This document shows, in pieces, positions 14,700 to 26,800 of a stretch of DNA of 64,000 nt. Where the stretch lies: the NCBI GenBank assembly GCA_022577435.1, contig JAKOON010000005.1:11125224-11189223 (forward strand), given 5' to 3'. The notes below the pieces were generated by a model. It was not told the origin of the DNA. It saw only the letters and a list, made by a program, of their open reading frames with translations, and searched no databases. How positions within the stretch are numbered: position 1 is the first letter of the stretch; each line of letters starts with the position of its first letter. Made by a program: the position numbers and the translations under genes. This stretch comes from Embiotoca jacksoni. Taxonomy: Eukaryota > Chordata > Actinopteri > Embiotocidae.

Positions 14700-15065
14700 T
14701 TTGATTGAATTTAAGTATGGAGCCAAACATTGTTACGACATCAAATGGTTTTACAGGACAAGGAAATGGCAGTTCAACCAAAACCCTGCATTTTTTTTTA
14801 CAAATGTTGTAAATGCCTATAGTCTCTATGGGAGCTGCCCCAACCAAGAGACTCCCTGCGTCCACACCGTTGACTGTGTATAAAAGTGGACTTCGCTCCC
14901 AGGTCTGAAAAATGAGACCCATGGACAAGTGCGTTATGCTGCAATACCACCAGTTGCCACTAGATGTTGGCTCCAAAAACCCTCCGGCTCCATGGACTCC
15001 CATTAAACTTGTCTCATGAAATACAAAGTCCAATTTTTTTCCCATGTTGTTAAATAAAGTCACTT
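14700..15065 (-). repeat. Probable fish interspersed repeat with an open frame
   Basis: The minus strand gives a 130-codon open frame containing SSGNWWYCSITHLSMGLIFQ. I recall this wording from spurious predicted proteins repeated across fish genomes, which suggests a dispersed element rather than a gene. No terminal repeats or target-site duplication were delimited by eye, so the boundaries are approximate and the class is unknown. Confidence 0.4.
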
Positions 15066-16815
15066 TTTGTTATTAATTTTCTGGCAGTTCATCTGAAAAT
15101 AATCCCGTCATTAAATAGAAAATAAACCAGCAAAAAGCCGGGTTTTAGGAACATGTCTGTTTAATTGACAGGTATGTGGTGCAGTTAGGTTTCCGCTATT
15201 TTTGGGTGGGACATAGTAACATTTGGTTTCCAGTCAGATTGAGTCAGATCCACCGCTCGTCCAAATTTGGTCACTTCACTTAAAATAATAAAAAAAAAAC
15301 CATCTTAAATAACTACTGAATCTTTTGCGCAAACACATTATATTGGGTGTTTTTAATCATGCTTACTGTACCTACTGTTGGCATCGAAAACCCTTACACA
15401 ACATTCTATCAGACTGAGTCTTATATTGAGCTGCAGTTCATCAATCTCAAGGAGTGTTTAATATATGAAGAAGTAATGATTGACTTCTATTCTCCTTCTC
15501 TTCTCTTATCAGTCCAAGAAGTACACTAGGACTGATGGCAAAGCTGACCTTGGAGTGTGGTCTGCCCCTTTCATCCCATCTTCTATTTCAACCCTTTGTG
15601 TATCTTTGCTCAGGTGTAATCAGAGGTCCCTCCTCACACCTCAAAGCAGAAATAAGAGCTTTGGGACGGCCTTCAATATGGAAGACTGGACCAATCCCCA
15701 AGTCAAGTAAGAATTGAAGAAATGAGGTCTGATCACATGAGGAAAGTGGGATGTGCCTTTGGTGTGAATAGAACTTCCAATGAGAAACCGTTAAACAAAT
15801 ACAGGAGCAGCTCAGGAGATGACAACTGTCTTTCTCCTTTTTAATACGACCACCTCGTGTCTTTGTGAGGTTGGACCAGGAACTCTCCAGGGTTTGTGAA
15901 AAGGGCAATTTTAATAGATCAGGTGACAGCAGACCAGCCACTCCATTAACGCGAGGCTAGTTCCGTTCTGGGGCAAATCACAGTGGTCCCAAATGTAGGT
16001 GCACGAGGCCTGCTGCAGGAAGGAGATAAAAGTGTGTGCGCTGGATCCTCTGGCCCTGCTGGCTTCCAAACCACTATTGCATGATTGCCTGCTGATGTCT
16101 GGCATGCAAAGTATGGACTTGTTATAAGAAAGCTACTGACAGCACATCTGCATCTTCTTTATTTGATGGCCTCAGGCCAAAAAGGTCCACCTCACAGACA
16201 CACCACACATAGGAGGGTGCCAAAGAGGGTGTGAAATATGTATTGCATAGGGAAAAAAATTCACACATTTTAATATCGACAGACACATGCTAACAGCAGA
16301 TCCATGGACATCTACAGGCAACTCAGAGTGAAAGAGGAGAAAAAGCTGTGGTGTATATCAGACAGAAGAGTGTGGGGACAGAGAGAAAGAGCGGGATGAA
16401 ATATTAATGGGAATGAAATATTAACATCATTCTTCTATTGAACTCTGAAATTTTGGGAATGCAGTGTTTTTGCAGCAGCATGTTTATCATTCTTTAAACT
16501 AGAGGGATTTCTGAAGAGCCATGAGAGGACCGGTCGGCCGATACATTTCATCCACATATCCACTTTCCGCTCTCTTCAAGATCCTTTTGATGAAATGTTG
16601 AGTTGGGGTTAGTGACGGAGAAACTGCTTTGCATCTGTTTTCTGTGCATCTATAATCTGACACTCAAAGGCTCACGGATGGACCCCATGTAGAAAGCAGG
16701 AAATGGTTCATCAAGGGCATATACATTGAAGTAAGAAAACATGCAATGCTTACAGCACGCATCACCCAAAGGACTTGCATACACTACCAAAGCAATTTTT
16801 TTTCCCACCATCTGT

Positions 16816-16817
<2 letters not shown>
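15066..16817. other. Non-coding stretch, no gene recognised
   Basis: Nothing recognisable. The 117-codon minus-strand frame at 15588-15941 has no family resemblance and no clear splice context. Confidence 0.45.

Positions 16818-16884
<67 letters not shown>
16818..16884. repeat. (CA)n microsatellite
   Basis: An uninterrupted CA dinucleotide run of about 33 units. It produces artefactual open frames of alternating Cys-Val or Thr-His on the two strands. Likely length-polymorphic. Confidence 0.98.
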
Positions 16885-16888
<4 letters not shown>

Positions 16889-18590
16889 CACGTGACATAA
16901 CGTGCAATGTGAAGATCCATTGAGAATAAGAGACATGATGACAGTACCTGCTTGTCTTAATCCTCCAAAAAATGGTGGTCTCTGCATGTCACATGGAAGG
17001 GAGACAAGTATCTTTATATAATCAAGGGTATCCCATGCCCTCAGTTGTACAAGACTGTGATCAATGTTTTGTTTGACCTCCAATTTGTTCTACATTACAA
17101 GATTACAGGGGCTAACATTGGTACAGTGTCAATAATGGATTCCATCAAGACAATGAGTCAGACTGACTGTAAAGCTCATCACGTCACTTCCAACATGTAT
17201 CAATTAAAGCCCCCCTCCCCCCCCCCAACACCCCCGTTTGCGGTGATGTTGTGATACTGTGTGTTATCATGGTGCAAGAAGCCATCATTGTAAGTTGTGT
17301 CCATAAAATGATGCACATGATCAGTAACAATACTCAGATAGGCATTCATCGCCACTGATTCATTGACAGCATTAACAGACTGGTATTAAAGGGGTCAAAG
17401 TGTGTCAAGAACATCCACCACACCATTACACCACCAGAAGTCTGGACTGTTGTTACAAGGCATGTTGGGTCCATGGATTTGTGATGTTAATCTGTGTACC
17501 TCAACAGAAATTAATCAATTCATCATAGCAGGCTACATTTTTACAATCTTCAACTGTCCAGTTTTGGTAAACTGCAGCTTAACCCACCTTTGGTTTTCTG
17601 CTATTGTAATCCACCCACATCCAGGTCTAACTATCAACATGTGTGTTCTGAGATGTTTTTCTGCTTACCACTTTTATAAAGAGTGGTAATCCAAGCTACT
17701 GTGGCCTTTTGGTCAAGTCAAACAAGTCAGCCCATTCTCCTTTGACTTTTCTCAACAACGAGGCGGTTCTGTCCATAGAACTGTTGTGTTGAAGTCCTCA
17801 AATCAACTTATCTGACACCAACAAACATGCCACAATCAAAGTCAATAACGTCACAATTTTGACCTACTGTATATCTGCATCTGCAAATTCTATGCATTGC
17901 ACTGCAGCCACATGATTGGCTGATAGGATCATTAGGCATTCATAATAAAGTGCTCAGCAAGTCTGCTTTCTTCCCTCATCTACTTTACTGGAGGCTGTCA
18001 GGTACCATGATGCCCTCTGACAATAATTGCACCTGACAAATGAGCCTTGACAAAGGTATAGAGGGTGGTCAACCTCTTACTGATCTAACAGAGCAACTTA
18101 ATTGAAACTATCAATCAGTGCTGCTAGACTCTATCTTTTCTTTTCTGATTTCATTCTTCCTATCATAATCCATTTCTCCCACTCACAGCTGCAAGAATTT
18201 ATATCCTTGCTGTCAGTCTTGCTGTCTCATATGTATGTGTGCAAAATCAATACAAAAATATTGCTTCTCTCTCATTGTTCCCCCCATGGAGCACATACAC
18301 ATTACTTGTTCATTATATTGTGACAGAGCTAATTAATACATCATCCCAGCCTTTGCTGGCGTTTTCCCTTCACCAGCCTGCCGATCTGTCTCTGCAGCAG
18401 GTTGTGCGTTTAGCGCAGTGACATCTAAAGTCCCAGTGCAAAAGCGTAGTAGAAGCTTTTCTTTTTTTTTTTAAGGCACTAGAGCCTCACACGGGATGTT
18501 ACATTCACTGACAGGGACGAGAGGATAGAGTCAGAACAAAAGGAAATACCTCCCCTCACTGGAGAGAAAAGGGTTAAGCCTATTACAGAA
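16885..18590. other. Non-coding stretch, no gene recognised
   Basis: No gene recognised. A short C run occurs at about 17212-17226. The position upstream of the proposed gpr22 first exon makes regulatory content plausible, but no specific element can be named. Confidence 0.45.
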
Positions 18591-19086
18591 GACCAATCAG
18601 GACTGGGGGAGCACTGCAAACCTCCGCAGTAAGAGAGAGAGAGGGAACGAGGGAGGAAGATGAGAGCAGAGCGGGAGATGAAGAGATATCAGGAGTGTGA
18701 TGGTTTGCACTCCTATCCAGACAGTTAGGCAGGAAGGGAGCTCTACAGAGTTGGCTGGATGAGGAGTATTCACAGCACTGTCTGTATGGACGGATGAGCG
18801 AAAAAGGGAGAAAAACGGAAAAAAAGAAGAATCACAACAGCATCCTGAGAGGACTAATCTTAAAGGACTTTTTCTGTCTGGCACTCAGGAAGGAAAGAAC
18901 ATCTGTCAGTTGTGTGACCCTTGTATGTTCATCAATATTCAATCCTAATGCTTGGATTACTGCTGGAGGAAGCAGAAGATAAACCAATAGCTTGTATCAG
19001 TCGACTCAGATTGTTGCAGAGCTGGTAGGAGAAGGGACCGTGTAGTGAACGGACCAGCTCAGGAGCATCTGTGTTTACTCTGCGTG
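18591..19086 (+). promoter_or_regulatory. gpr22: Candidate gpr22 promoter and 5' untranslated exon
   Basis: A CCAAT box (GACCAATCAG, about 18590) is followed by a purine-rich, moderately GC-rich stretch that ends at a good splice donor, CTCTGCGTG followed by GTGAGTG at 19087. The next strong acceptor on this strand is at 20159, and gpr22 itself begins just after an acceptor at 22131. The simplest reading is a non-coding first exon of gpr22 ending at 19086. The transcription start cannot be fixed from sequence. No transcript evidence is available. Confidence 0.3.
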
Positions 19087-20159
19087 GTGAGTGTTGCTGT
19101 GTTTTGATGGGGCACTTAATACTTATTGGTTTGATTTACAGCACTAAGCCAAATAGAGTGTGTATATATAGCAAAAACAACACAATGACAAACATCTCTG
19201 TTACAACAAATGCACAGCATTATAAACCATAAAAATTATAATGTATTGTTGAAAGACTGATTTCAAAACATGATTATGGTTAAACTGAAACGTATCAGCA
19301 ACTGATTAAAATACACTCGTTTAACTTGTCATTCCAAGAAGCTCCTTTTGAAAGGCTTTTTGTTTACGCATCAGGATGTCTGTATATTCCATAATATGAG
19401 CGCATCTGTGTCCTACAGAGACACTCAACTGTCGATTTCAATGATACAAGAAACTTGATTCGAAACCCGAGTTGTGCACTTTAAAATTATGTATTATTAT
19501 AACATGCATAATCGTATTTCTTGCCTGGTACTGTGCTCATTGTTCATTTCTGCTGTCATCGTGCCATAGTAAAGTAAAGTAAAAGAACCTCTCACTGAAA
19601 CAACCTTGAAGAGTGGCCGACGTGTTCCTCTGAAGAGATTACTGTCCATGGATCGCATAGAGAGACAAACGGAGCCATCCATGTCTTTATGACAAGTTCC
19701 CCAAGGGATCGCACAGCACTAAAGCTTGAAGCAACTCTGTTCTGTCATGAGAATAGTACGACTGTTTCATCTGCACTGTGACTGTACAAGTAACATACTA
19801 GAATTTGCACTGAGCATTGTCTGTGTCAATTTATGGTAAACACAACAAGATTAGCAAAATGTCACTATAGTTTATCTTCAATTTGAAAACTGAAGGATGT
19901 AATAGAGGTTTTTGTGAAAGCCCATTATCAGCACTACTGTTATGCTAATGCAATAGTAAAGGCGCTGCACAGGAACGTGATAAGACATCTAAGGCTGGTT
20001 GCCATGTTAATGAGAGTTTCCTTGTCGCCTCTCTACTGAGGATATGCTCATTTTCACAAACACATCCCCCACACTTCCCTCTCTAACTCCTTCTACTCTC
20101 TCTTCCTCCTTATCTCACTCCCTCTATCACCCATTACCCTATCCTTTATCTCTCTTCAG

Positions 20160-21282
20160 GTCACTGTGAACGAGAGATGTGGGACTGAAGGACATACAGA
20201 TGCTGTGTACAGCTCCTGCTTCCCAAAGTCTGCTTACTGTCTGGGATCTCTTTGCAAATCTAAAAGGCGGCTTTTGTTTTTGATGAAATGACGTCCAGTA
20301 CCTCATCACACTGACCCACTCCTGAGTTGCTCTCAAGCACATATAATACTGGTGAACACAATCACATGTGTCATGGTGATTGGACACACGTACGCTCCAA
20401 TAATCCGCTTCGCTCACGCTATCTCCAGTGATTTAGGATTCAGCATGTTGAGGGACAAACTCGAGACCTGCGCTCGATTTACAAGTCAATGGCAGCTGGA
20501 GCCATGCGTACAGAGACTAATGAGAAAAGTGGAAAATGAAGGCCTGTTCCATTAGTGCTCCCAGGGGAGACATGGGCCCGGACGCTGCCCGGACGCACTG
20601 ACCTCTCTTGAACACATTCTGGACATTACTATGGTGTACACTGGGGAATCTACATGGCTGACTGACAGCTCTGCCTCTTGGACTACAAGCAAATGGATAT
20701 AACGATTGTTTTATATTTACAGATCTGACTACTATCTTCTCATTGTGGACAAAAAAGAAAAAAAGCACAAGTTTGGATCGTACCATGAGCAGTAAATTCC
20801 AGCACTGCACAGGGGAAGAAGTCTGTGTTTCTTTGTTTTCTCGGTTGGCTGTCTCGCTCCTGCCTGGGAATATCATGAGATTATAAACAGGAGGTGACTC
20901 TGACATCTTATTCCTGTTCCACTCATCTATCAGTGCTCCCACCATCACAAAAGCAAACCAGAGATCGGAGAAAAAAAATCCATAGAGCACATTAGTGCTC
21001 CAATGGGTACAGGTGGCTAATTCCTTAGTTTTCTTGTTATTAGGAAGAAAAAGCTGGCAGCCCATAGGCAGTCCTTGGTGAAACAGACAGGTGCTTTTCT
21101 GGCCATCAGGCTCTCTCGAAGGGACTAGCAGTGAAAGGAAAAGCCTCGCTGGGGGGCTCTGGCGGAGCGGGAACACTTTTCCACTGGCTATGTTTGGATG
21201 TGATGCTCATCTCTGTGGATCTAACATGGACTCTATGGCCTGATTACACAGCCCTGGTATTCAGATAGTGCTGGAGGGAAGG
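20160..21282 (+). other. gpr22: Candidate 5' untranslated exon of gpr22
   Basis: A long pyrimidine tract ending CTCTCTTCAG (to 20159) is one of the best acceptors in the area. A usable donor, GGGAAGG followed by GTAAAT, lies at 21283. The segment is less AT-rich than its flanks. It would be an unusually long untranslated exon of about 1.1 kb, and an internal donor may be used instead. The minus strand carries a 219-codon open frame across it (see findings) with no family resemblance. Low confidence without RNA data. Confidence 0.25.
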
Positions 21283-22135
21283 GTAAATATTACTTAAAAA
21301 AAACAACATTTATTTTCCTCCATGTCATGTAGAACTCTGTTCAGATCAGATCGGGGGGTGGATGGATTATTTTAATAATGCATGTGATAATCAGTTATTA
21401 CAATCTATTCTAGAGTGTATTAGATTTATCTCCACCTAACCCAAGATTCATGATATCATTTCCAAATACCAACTGTTTTTGGCACATTAATTAGCCTTTC
21501 AATTATTTATATAGTATTTTAAAGTGCATCTCTGAGAGTTGGAAGTCTGCTGTAACAAATTTGAGTTTTTGGCGGGATAATCTCGACGGGTTTGGACCAC
21601 TTTTTGTAATTTGGCAACAAAATGCTGATTAGTTTAGAAACCAAGAATCTTAATAACTATTATATACATTAAAAACAAAGTCAACTTCAATGTATTGTTA
21701 AACAGAACCTAAAAAAAATACAAGCTACAACAAAGCCACAACATACCAAGCCATTACGGCTCAGATGTTATTAGAAGTATTTCTGTCATGTGATATGTTT
21801 TTACTATGGATCCACAGTCTAAAATCATATGGTGATAACAAAGATTGAGACGATATAGTTACTACTAGTATATCATGTCATACACATAGTGAGACAATCC
21901 AATCTGCAGATCATAGCAGTAAGAAAATTCCAGGACCCTTCAAGTGTATGCCTCAACATTTCTCATCTAAACTCAAGGGCTTCATTAACCTTTGATAACT
22001 AGGGAGCATTACATCTGACAGGATTTCTCAGATGTAAGTTAATTTCAGATTTCGAGAGATGCACAAACACAGACCGCTGTTTTTCTTTTCCACCTTTTAA
22101 AATAATCTTTCTCTCTCCTCCCTATACGCAGGATA

Positions 22136-23452
22136 ATGCATATCCTTCCCTGCCCAGAAAAAGAAGCCACCATGAGCAACGTTACAGTCACCGACAACAC
22201 TGAACCCATCGGCCGCACCATGAGTCCGGCAACCCCCAGTCCATATCCCTATCCTGTTAGTTTTCAGGTCTCCCTGACGGGCTTCCTCATGCTAGAGATC
22301 CTGCTGGGCCTGAGTTCTAACCTCACTGTGCTTGCCCTCTATTGTATGAAGTCAAACCTCATCAGTTCTGTCAGTAACATCGTCACTATGAACCTCCATG
22401 TGTTGGATGTGCTGGTTTGTGTGTGCTGCATCCCCCTCACAATTGTGGTGGTGCTTCTCTCTCTGGAAGGAGACACTGCCCTCGTCTGCTGCTTCCATGA
22501 AGCCTGTGTCTCTTTTGCGAGTGTTGCCACTGCTGCTAACGTGCTTGCCATCACCCTTGATCGCTATGACATCTCTGTCAAACCAGCCAACCGAGTGCTG
22601 ACCATGGGCCGTGCCCTGGCCCTGCTGACTACCATTTGGGTGTTATCCTTTGTTAGTTTCCTTGTACCCTTTATTGAGGTGGGCTTCTTCGCCCAAGGTC
22701 ATACTGAGCTGAACCAGACAGCAGTGGAGAATGTGGTCCACACTAACCAGTATTACACTGAACTTGGCCTCTATTACCACTTGCTTGCTCAGATCCCTAT
22801 TTTCTTCTTTACTGCTGTTGTCATGCTCATCACCTACTCAAAGATCCTGCAGGCGCTCAACATTCGCATTGGCACACGTTTCCACGCTTCACAGAAGAAG
22901 AAGGCCCGCAGGAAAAAGCGTCCATCCATGACGGCCATGACAACACAGCCAGAGGCGACCGATGGATCCCAGAGCAGTGGCAGCCGCAACCCCACACTGG
23001 GTATGCGCACCTCTGTTTCTGTCATCATCGCCTTGCGTCGGGCCGTTAAGCGCCACAGAGAGAGGCGAGAGCGCCAAAAGAGGGTTTTCAGGATGTCCCT
23101 CCTGATTGTGTCTACCTTCCTGCTGTGCTGGACGCCAATCACAATACTCAATACTGTCATCCTGAGTGTTGGCCCCAGTGACCTAATGGTCAAGTTGAGA
23201 CTGGGCTTTCTGGTCATGGCTTATGGGACCACTATCTTTCACCCGCTACTCTATGCCTTCACAAGGCAGAAGTTCCAGAAAGTCTTGAAAAGCAAGATGA
23301 AAAAGCGAGTGGTGTCAATCATTGAGGCTGATCCTACCCCTAATAATGCTGTTATCCACAACTCCTGGATCGACCCAAAGAGGAACAAAAAGGTGACATT
23401 TGAGGACAAAGATACCCGATTGAAATGTCTGTCTTCTGAGGTTGTGGAGTGA
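22136..23452 (+). CDS. gpr22: G-protein coupled receptor 22 (orphan class A GPCR)
   Basis: An uninterrupted 438-codon frame encodes a seven-helix receptor closely resembling vertebrate GPR22, an orphan class A receptor of brain and heart reported to signal through Gi. Approximate helices: 45-69, 80-108, 117-141, 157-181, 213-239, 317-342, 351-376. Seen directly: the DRY-type box LDRYD at 141-145; CWTP at 331-334 in helix 6; HPLLY at 369-373 in place of NPxxY, as I recall for GPR22; a long basic third loop (about 240-316); N-glycosylation sequons at N15, N62 and N193. The tail motifs IHNSWIDPKRNKKVTF are family-typical. The entire coding sequence is in one exon whose acceptor (CTATACGCAG) ends at 22131, four bases before the first ATG, so untranslated exons lie upstream. 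A second in-frame ATG at 22172 has a full Kozak context (GCCACCATGA) and may be the main start, removing 12 residues. Length is near the human protein (about 433 aa). Whether it is the a or b teleost duplicate cannot be told here. Confidence 0.97.
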   Translation: MHILPCPEKEATMSNVTVTDNTEPIGRTMSPATPSPYPYPVSFQVSLTGFLMLEILLGLSSNLTVLALYCMKSNLISSVSNIVTMNLHVLDVLVCVCCIPLTIVVVLLSLEGDTALVCCFHEACVSFASVATAANVLAITLDRYDISVKPANRVLTMGRALALLTTIWVLSFVSFLVPFIEVGFFAQGHTELNQTAVENVVHTNQYYTELGLYYHLLAQIPIFFFTAVVMLITYSKILQALNIRIGTRFHASQKKKARRKKRPSMTAMTTQPEATDGSQSSGSRNPTLGMRTSVSVIIALRRAVKRHRERRERQKRVFRMSLLIVSTFLLCWTPITILNTVILSVGPSDLMVKLRLGFLVMAYGTTIFHPLLYAFTRQKFQKVLKSKMKKRVVSIIEADPTPNNAVIHNSWIDPKRNKKVTFEDKDTRLKCLSSEVVE

Positions 23453-23797
23453 AGGAACTCATTCTCTTTAGGGAATACAGTCAATACCATCAAAGCAGCT
23501 AAAACTGACATCAGGTCATGATGAAAAAGGGAACATTTTAATCCAAAGCAGTAATGTAAATATTATGTGCAATAGAACGTACAAAAACAAGAGATGGATA
23601 ATTTATTACTATTTATTGAGAACAAAAGTAGATTTCATAGATATACCATATACTGTACTGTAGATATTGCATGGCTTTTTGTAATGGTAGCAACAGACAG
23701 TACATTGTGTACATACAAATACATGTACAGGATAGGGTAAACAAGGTATATAAATAGAGAGAGAAAAGTAGAAATTGTTATGTAAATGTATATTTAT

Positions 23798-23803
23798 AAT
23801 AAA
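23798..23803 (+). terminator. gpr22: Poly(A) signal of gpr22
   Basis: AATAAA about 345 bases past the gpr22 stop, in an AT-rich 3' untranslated region. It is the first canonical hexamer after the stop. Confidence 0.6.
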
Positions 23804-23829
23804 TTTTAGTGTTCACTCACCTAATGCAG

Positions 23830-26800
23830 AAAAATGTTTCCTACTCTCCCCTCCCCCGAGTAAAGTGTTTGTGATTGTGTAACAGCTGTGAGATTACTCC
23901 CATTCATCACCGTGGCACTTACTCTGACACCAGATCCTGCAATCCCAAGTGACCACTGACCTTATTACCTAGGAGCCCTCAGAGGGAAGACCCTCGCACT
24001 GAAATGAGACTATATGTATGAAGACCAACAAAGACAGGCAGGTCAAACATGGAAAGACAGGAGTGGAAAGTAGCGATGCTACAGCTAAAAAGCTCTCTGG
24101 GAGCCCCGTTAACAACCACTGCTTTTGGAGTTTGAGAAGAACACTCGCATTCCACAGACACAACAGAACACCACGGTTCTCATCATCTCGTGGGACATAA
24201 ACCAGATGTAATCAAAACTTAGTCTGTTTCACTTCAGCAGTCACCTCTTTTGAGCCAAATGGAAAAAAAAATGTATAGTTGTTTATGACGATAAGATGGA
24301 ACAGGGACTGTGACAGTGAGAGCACATACTAAACACACTGAGAACAAACATTGTGTTTATTTTCAAAGAGAATAGTCTTCACGGATAATATGCTTTCATA
24401 TAGAAGTTATTTAACCAAAACAAAGGAAAACAGTTTTATCATCAAAGTGCCTGATCTTAATAACACAAGCCCAACAACAATGCTCTCCAAATAAGCAAAT
24501 CCATAACTGTAATAAAGGACTCCTGCAAATGCCTCAAAGACAACCACAAGATTCTGTTAACAACACATAATACAAGATAATGAAATTATTCCTCACTGCC
24601 TGTGCATGACTACCAGTAGCCCTCTATTGTTTGTCAAATACAAAGAGTAAAATTGTATTTCCCAAGCGGCTGCTCCTGGTGGATTATAACGAAGCCAGCT
24701 TGGTATTTTTGGCTCAACTTGTCTAGTTGACAAGTTTGCCCTAAATAAGGAGAAATATTTATTCATACAGCTGTAGAAGAAATTTCAGAAGTACGACTCT
24801 ACTGTCAGTTTATTACACCCAGTCTGAGCTCTAACAGCTAATCGAGATGCAGAGTTACCATAACCATTAGCATGTAAAGCCATGCTCTGCTAGTGTGGTG
24901 GTGCACTTCATTTCAATCCCTGGGTCAAGGATTACATTCTGTCTATGACATGAATATACACACTACATTCCCATGCATACATAAAAGGACACATGCTGTA
25001 CTCCATAGTATATCTCAGGAATGAACTTATTACGTGTATGCCTTTGCTCTCTCAGGTGCAGCAGACATTTTTAAAAAAGAGCCCTTTAGATCCTGAGAGC
25101 ACGGGGCTGTTGGCTACCAGAGCGATTACACAACCTCAATCAGATGTTTCTCTGGCTGTCGGCGTCTGCTTTTGTAGCACAGCAGAGAGGGGTGATGTGG
25201 GAATATTGATGCAGGCATGGTTTATGGCCCTGCTGTAAACAGGCAGTGAGGATGTCACAGTGCCTTGAGGGTATTTCTGTGATTGGGAGTGGAGATGGGA
25301 TCACAGCCAGCAACAGATTAGCTGACAGGGCAAAGAAAATGACCTGTAAGATGACACTTTCAGCCAGAAGATAAATCCAACACAGCTTTGTAAGTCTAAA
25401 TTTCAGAAGAAAAACGTCAAAGGTGGGGTATAAGTATACAAATGTAGAGTCATAGTTCTGCTCCCAAAATAACGACAATACACAACTATGAACAATGATC
25501 CATTCCTGGGGAACACATAAATTAGACCGCTGTTCATGTGTCAGGTACTATTCCAAAAGTCATCAGTGAAACTGAGAAAAATCATTTTTTATTGATTACC
25601 TTCTAAAATTACCTCTGAAAGACCAATACAATTTATGCCAACTAGACTCAAGGTCACAATTTGTTTTACATACCGAGGTGCAGCTACACCGGCCAAAACA
25701 AACAAGCCAATAAGCTCTCCCAAGCACAAGCAGCCTCGCCTGATGTTCTGGCTGATGTATCTGTTCCTTTGATGTTATTTTTAGCAGACACAGAAGCTGT
25801 TTGAATACTAGGTACGAAAAGTTATAAACTTCATTGTTATATAATGATGTTTTTGTAACACAATGTCCATTACATTATTTACTATTTAACAGTCCCTGAA
25901 CAGAATATGCATTGCTGCAGCCTCACCACTTTTATTACTCGATGCTTGTTGCCATATTATGTTTGGATTCTGCATCCGGCGCAGTCAGAATGTGTTTCTA
26001 ACCTTGATCCCACCTATAAAGTTCAGTGTGTTCTCCAACTAGGGGATGAGCCATTCACAAGAGGAACAGAGCTATAATAAACAAATGTGAGCACAGACTC
26101 AGAGGATGCAAAATATAGTGAATTAATTTTAAATTAAAAAATTAAAATTTTTGCATAATGTGAAAGATGTTAAATGGTGAATCCCAGATACTTCCTCTAC
26201 TATCAACACCAGAAATAGTTGTCTGGAAACATGACAGTAACGTTAAGCTGTCGCAGCTTCCTGGGAGACATTTGCATGTAAGCTTTGCCAGTCAAGCAAC
26301 CCTGAATAATTGCAGCAGCAGCAGCTGACGATGATAAAAAAAAAAGACCAAAGAAATTTAATTATATTACTTAAGTGACAAGGAAATGATTCGATTCTGA
26401 CATCAAACAGCTTCGTACCATCTTATCCCGAAATACTGACCTAATGCAACCTGCTTGTTTTTTGTTTGTTTTATTTCCAGTTGTGTTTTTTAATCTCCAG
26501 TTGCTACGTATGTTCAACTCAGGTCAAAAGTCTCAGTCCGGATCACTTCACAGCCTACTAACAATTTCTCAAAGTGGGGAACATATTTCTACATGTGTGA
26601 GGAGTTCGTCTGACCTGACATGAGCACTTCCACAGCAGATAAGAGATTAAAAAAGGAACTGTGTTTTAATCAGTGCTCTGTATACGTACTTGTACATATG
26701 GATTGTTTGTAAGGACGCTGCACCACTTGCTTTTCCTGTCATTTATATTCCCTCGAGAACATGCCTCTTCAAGCAACTGTTAACAGACCAGCTAGCTAGC

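Noticed and set aside
16650..17083. Open frames of repeated Cys-Val or Thr-His
   Set aside because: Produced by the CA microsatellite at 16818-16884; no start context or family resemblance.
22339..23217. Several open frames antisense to or shifted against gpr22
   Set aside because: Shadows of the constrained gpr22 coding sequence.
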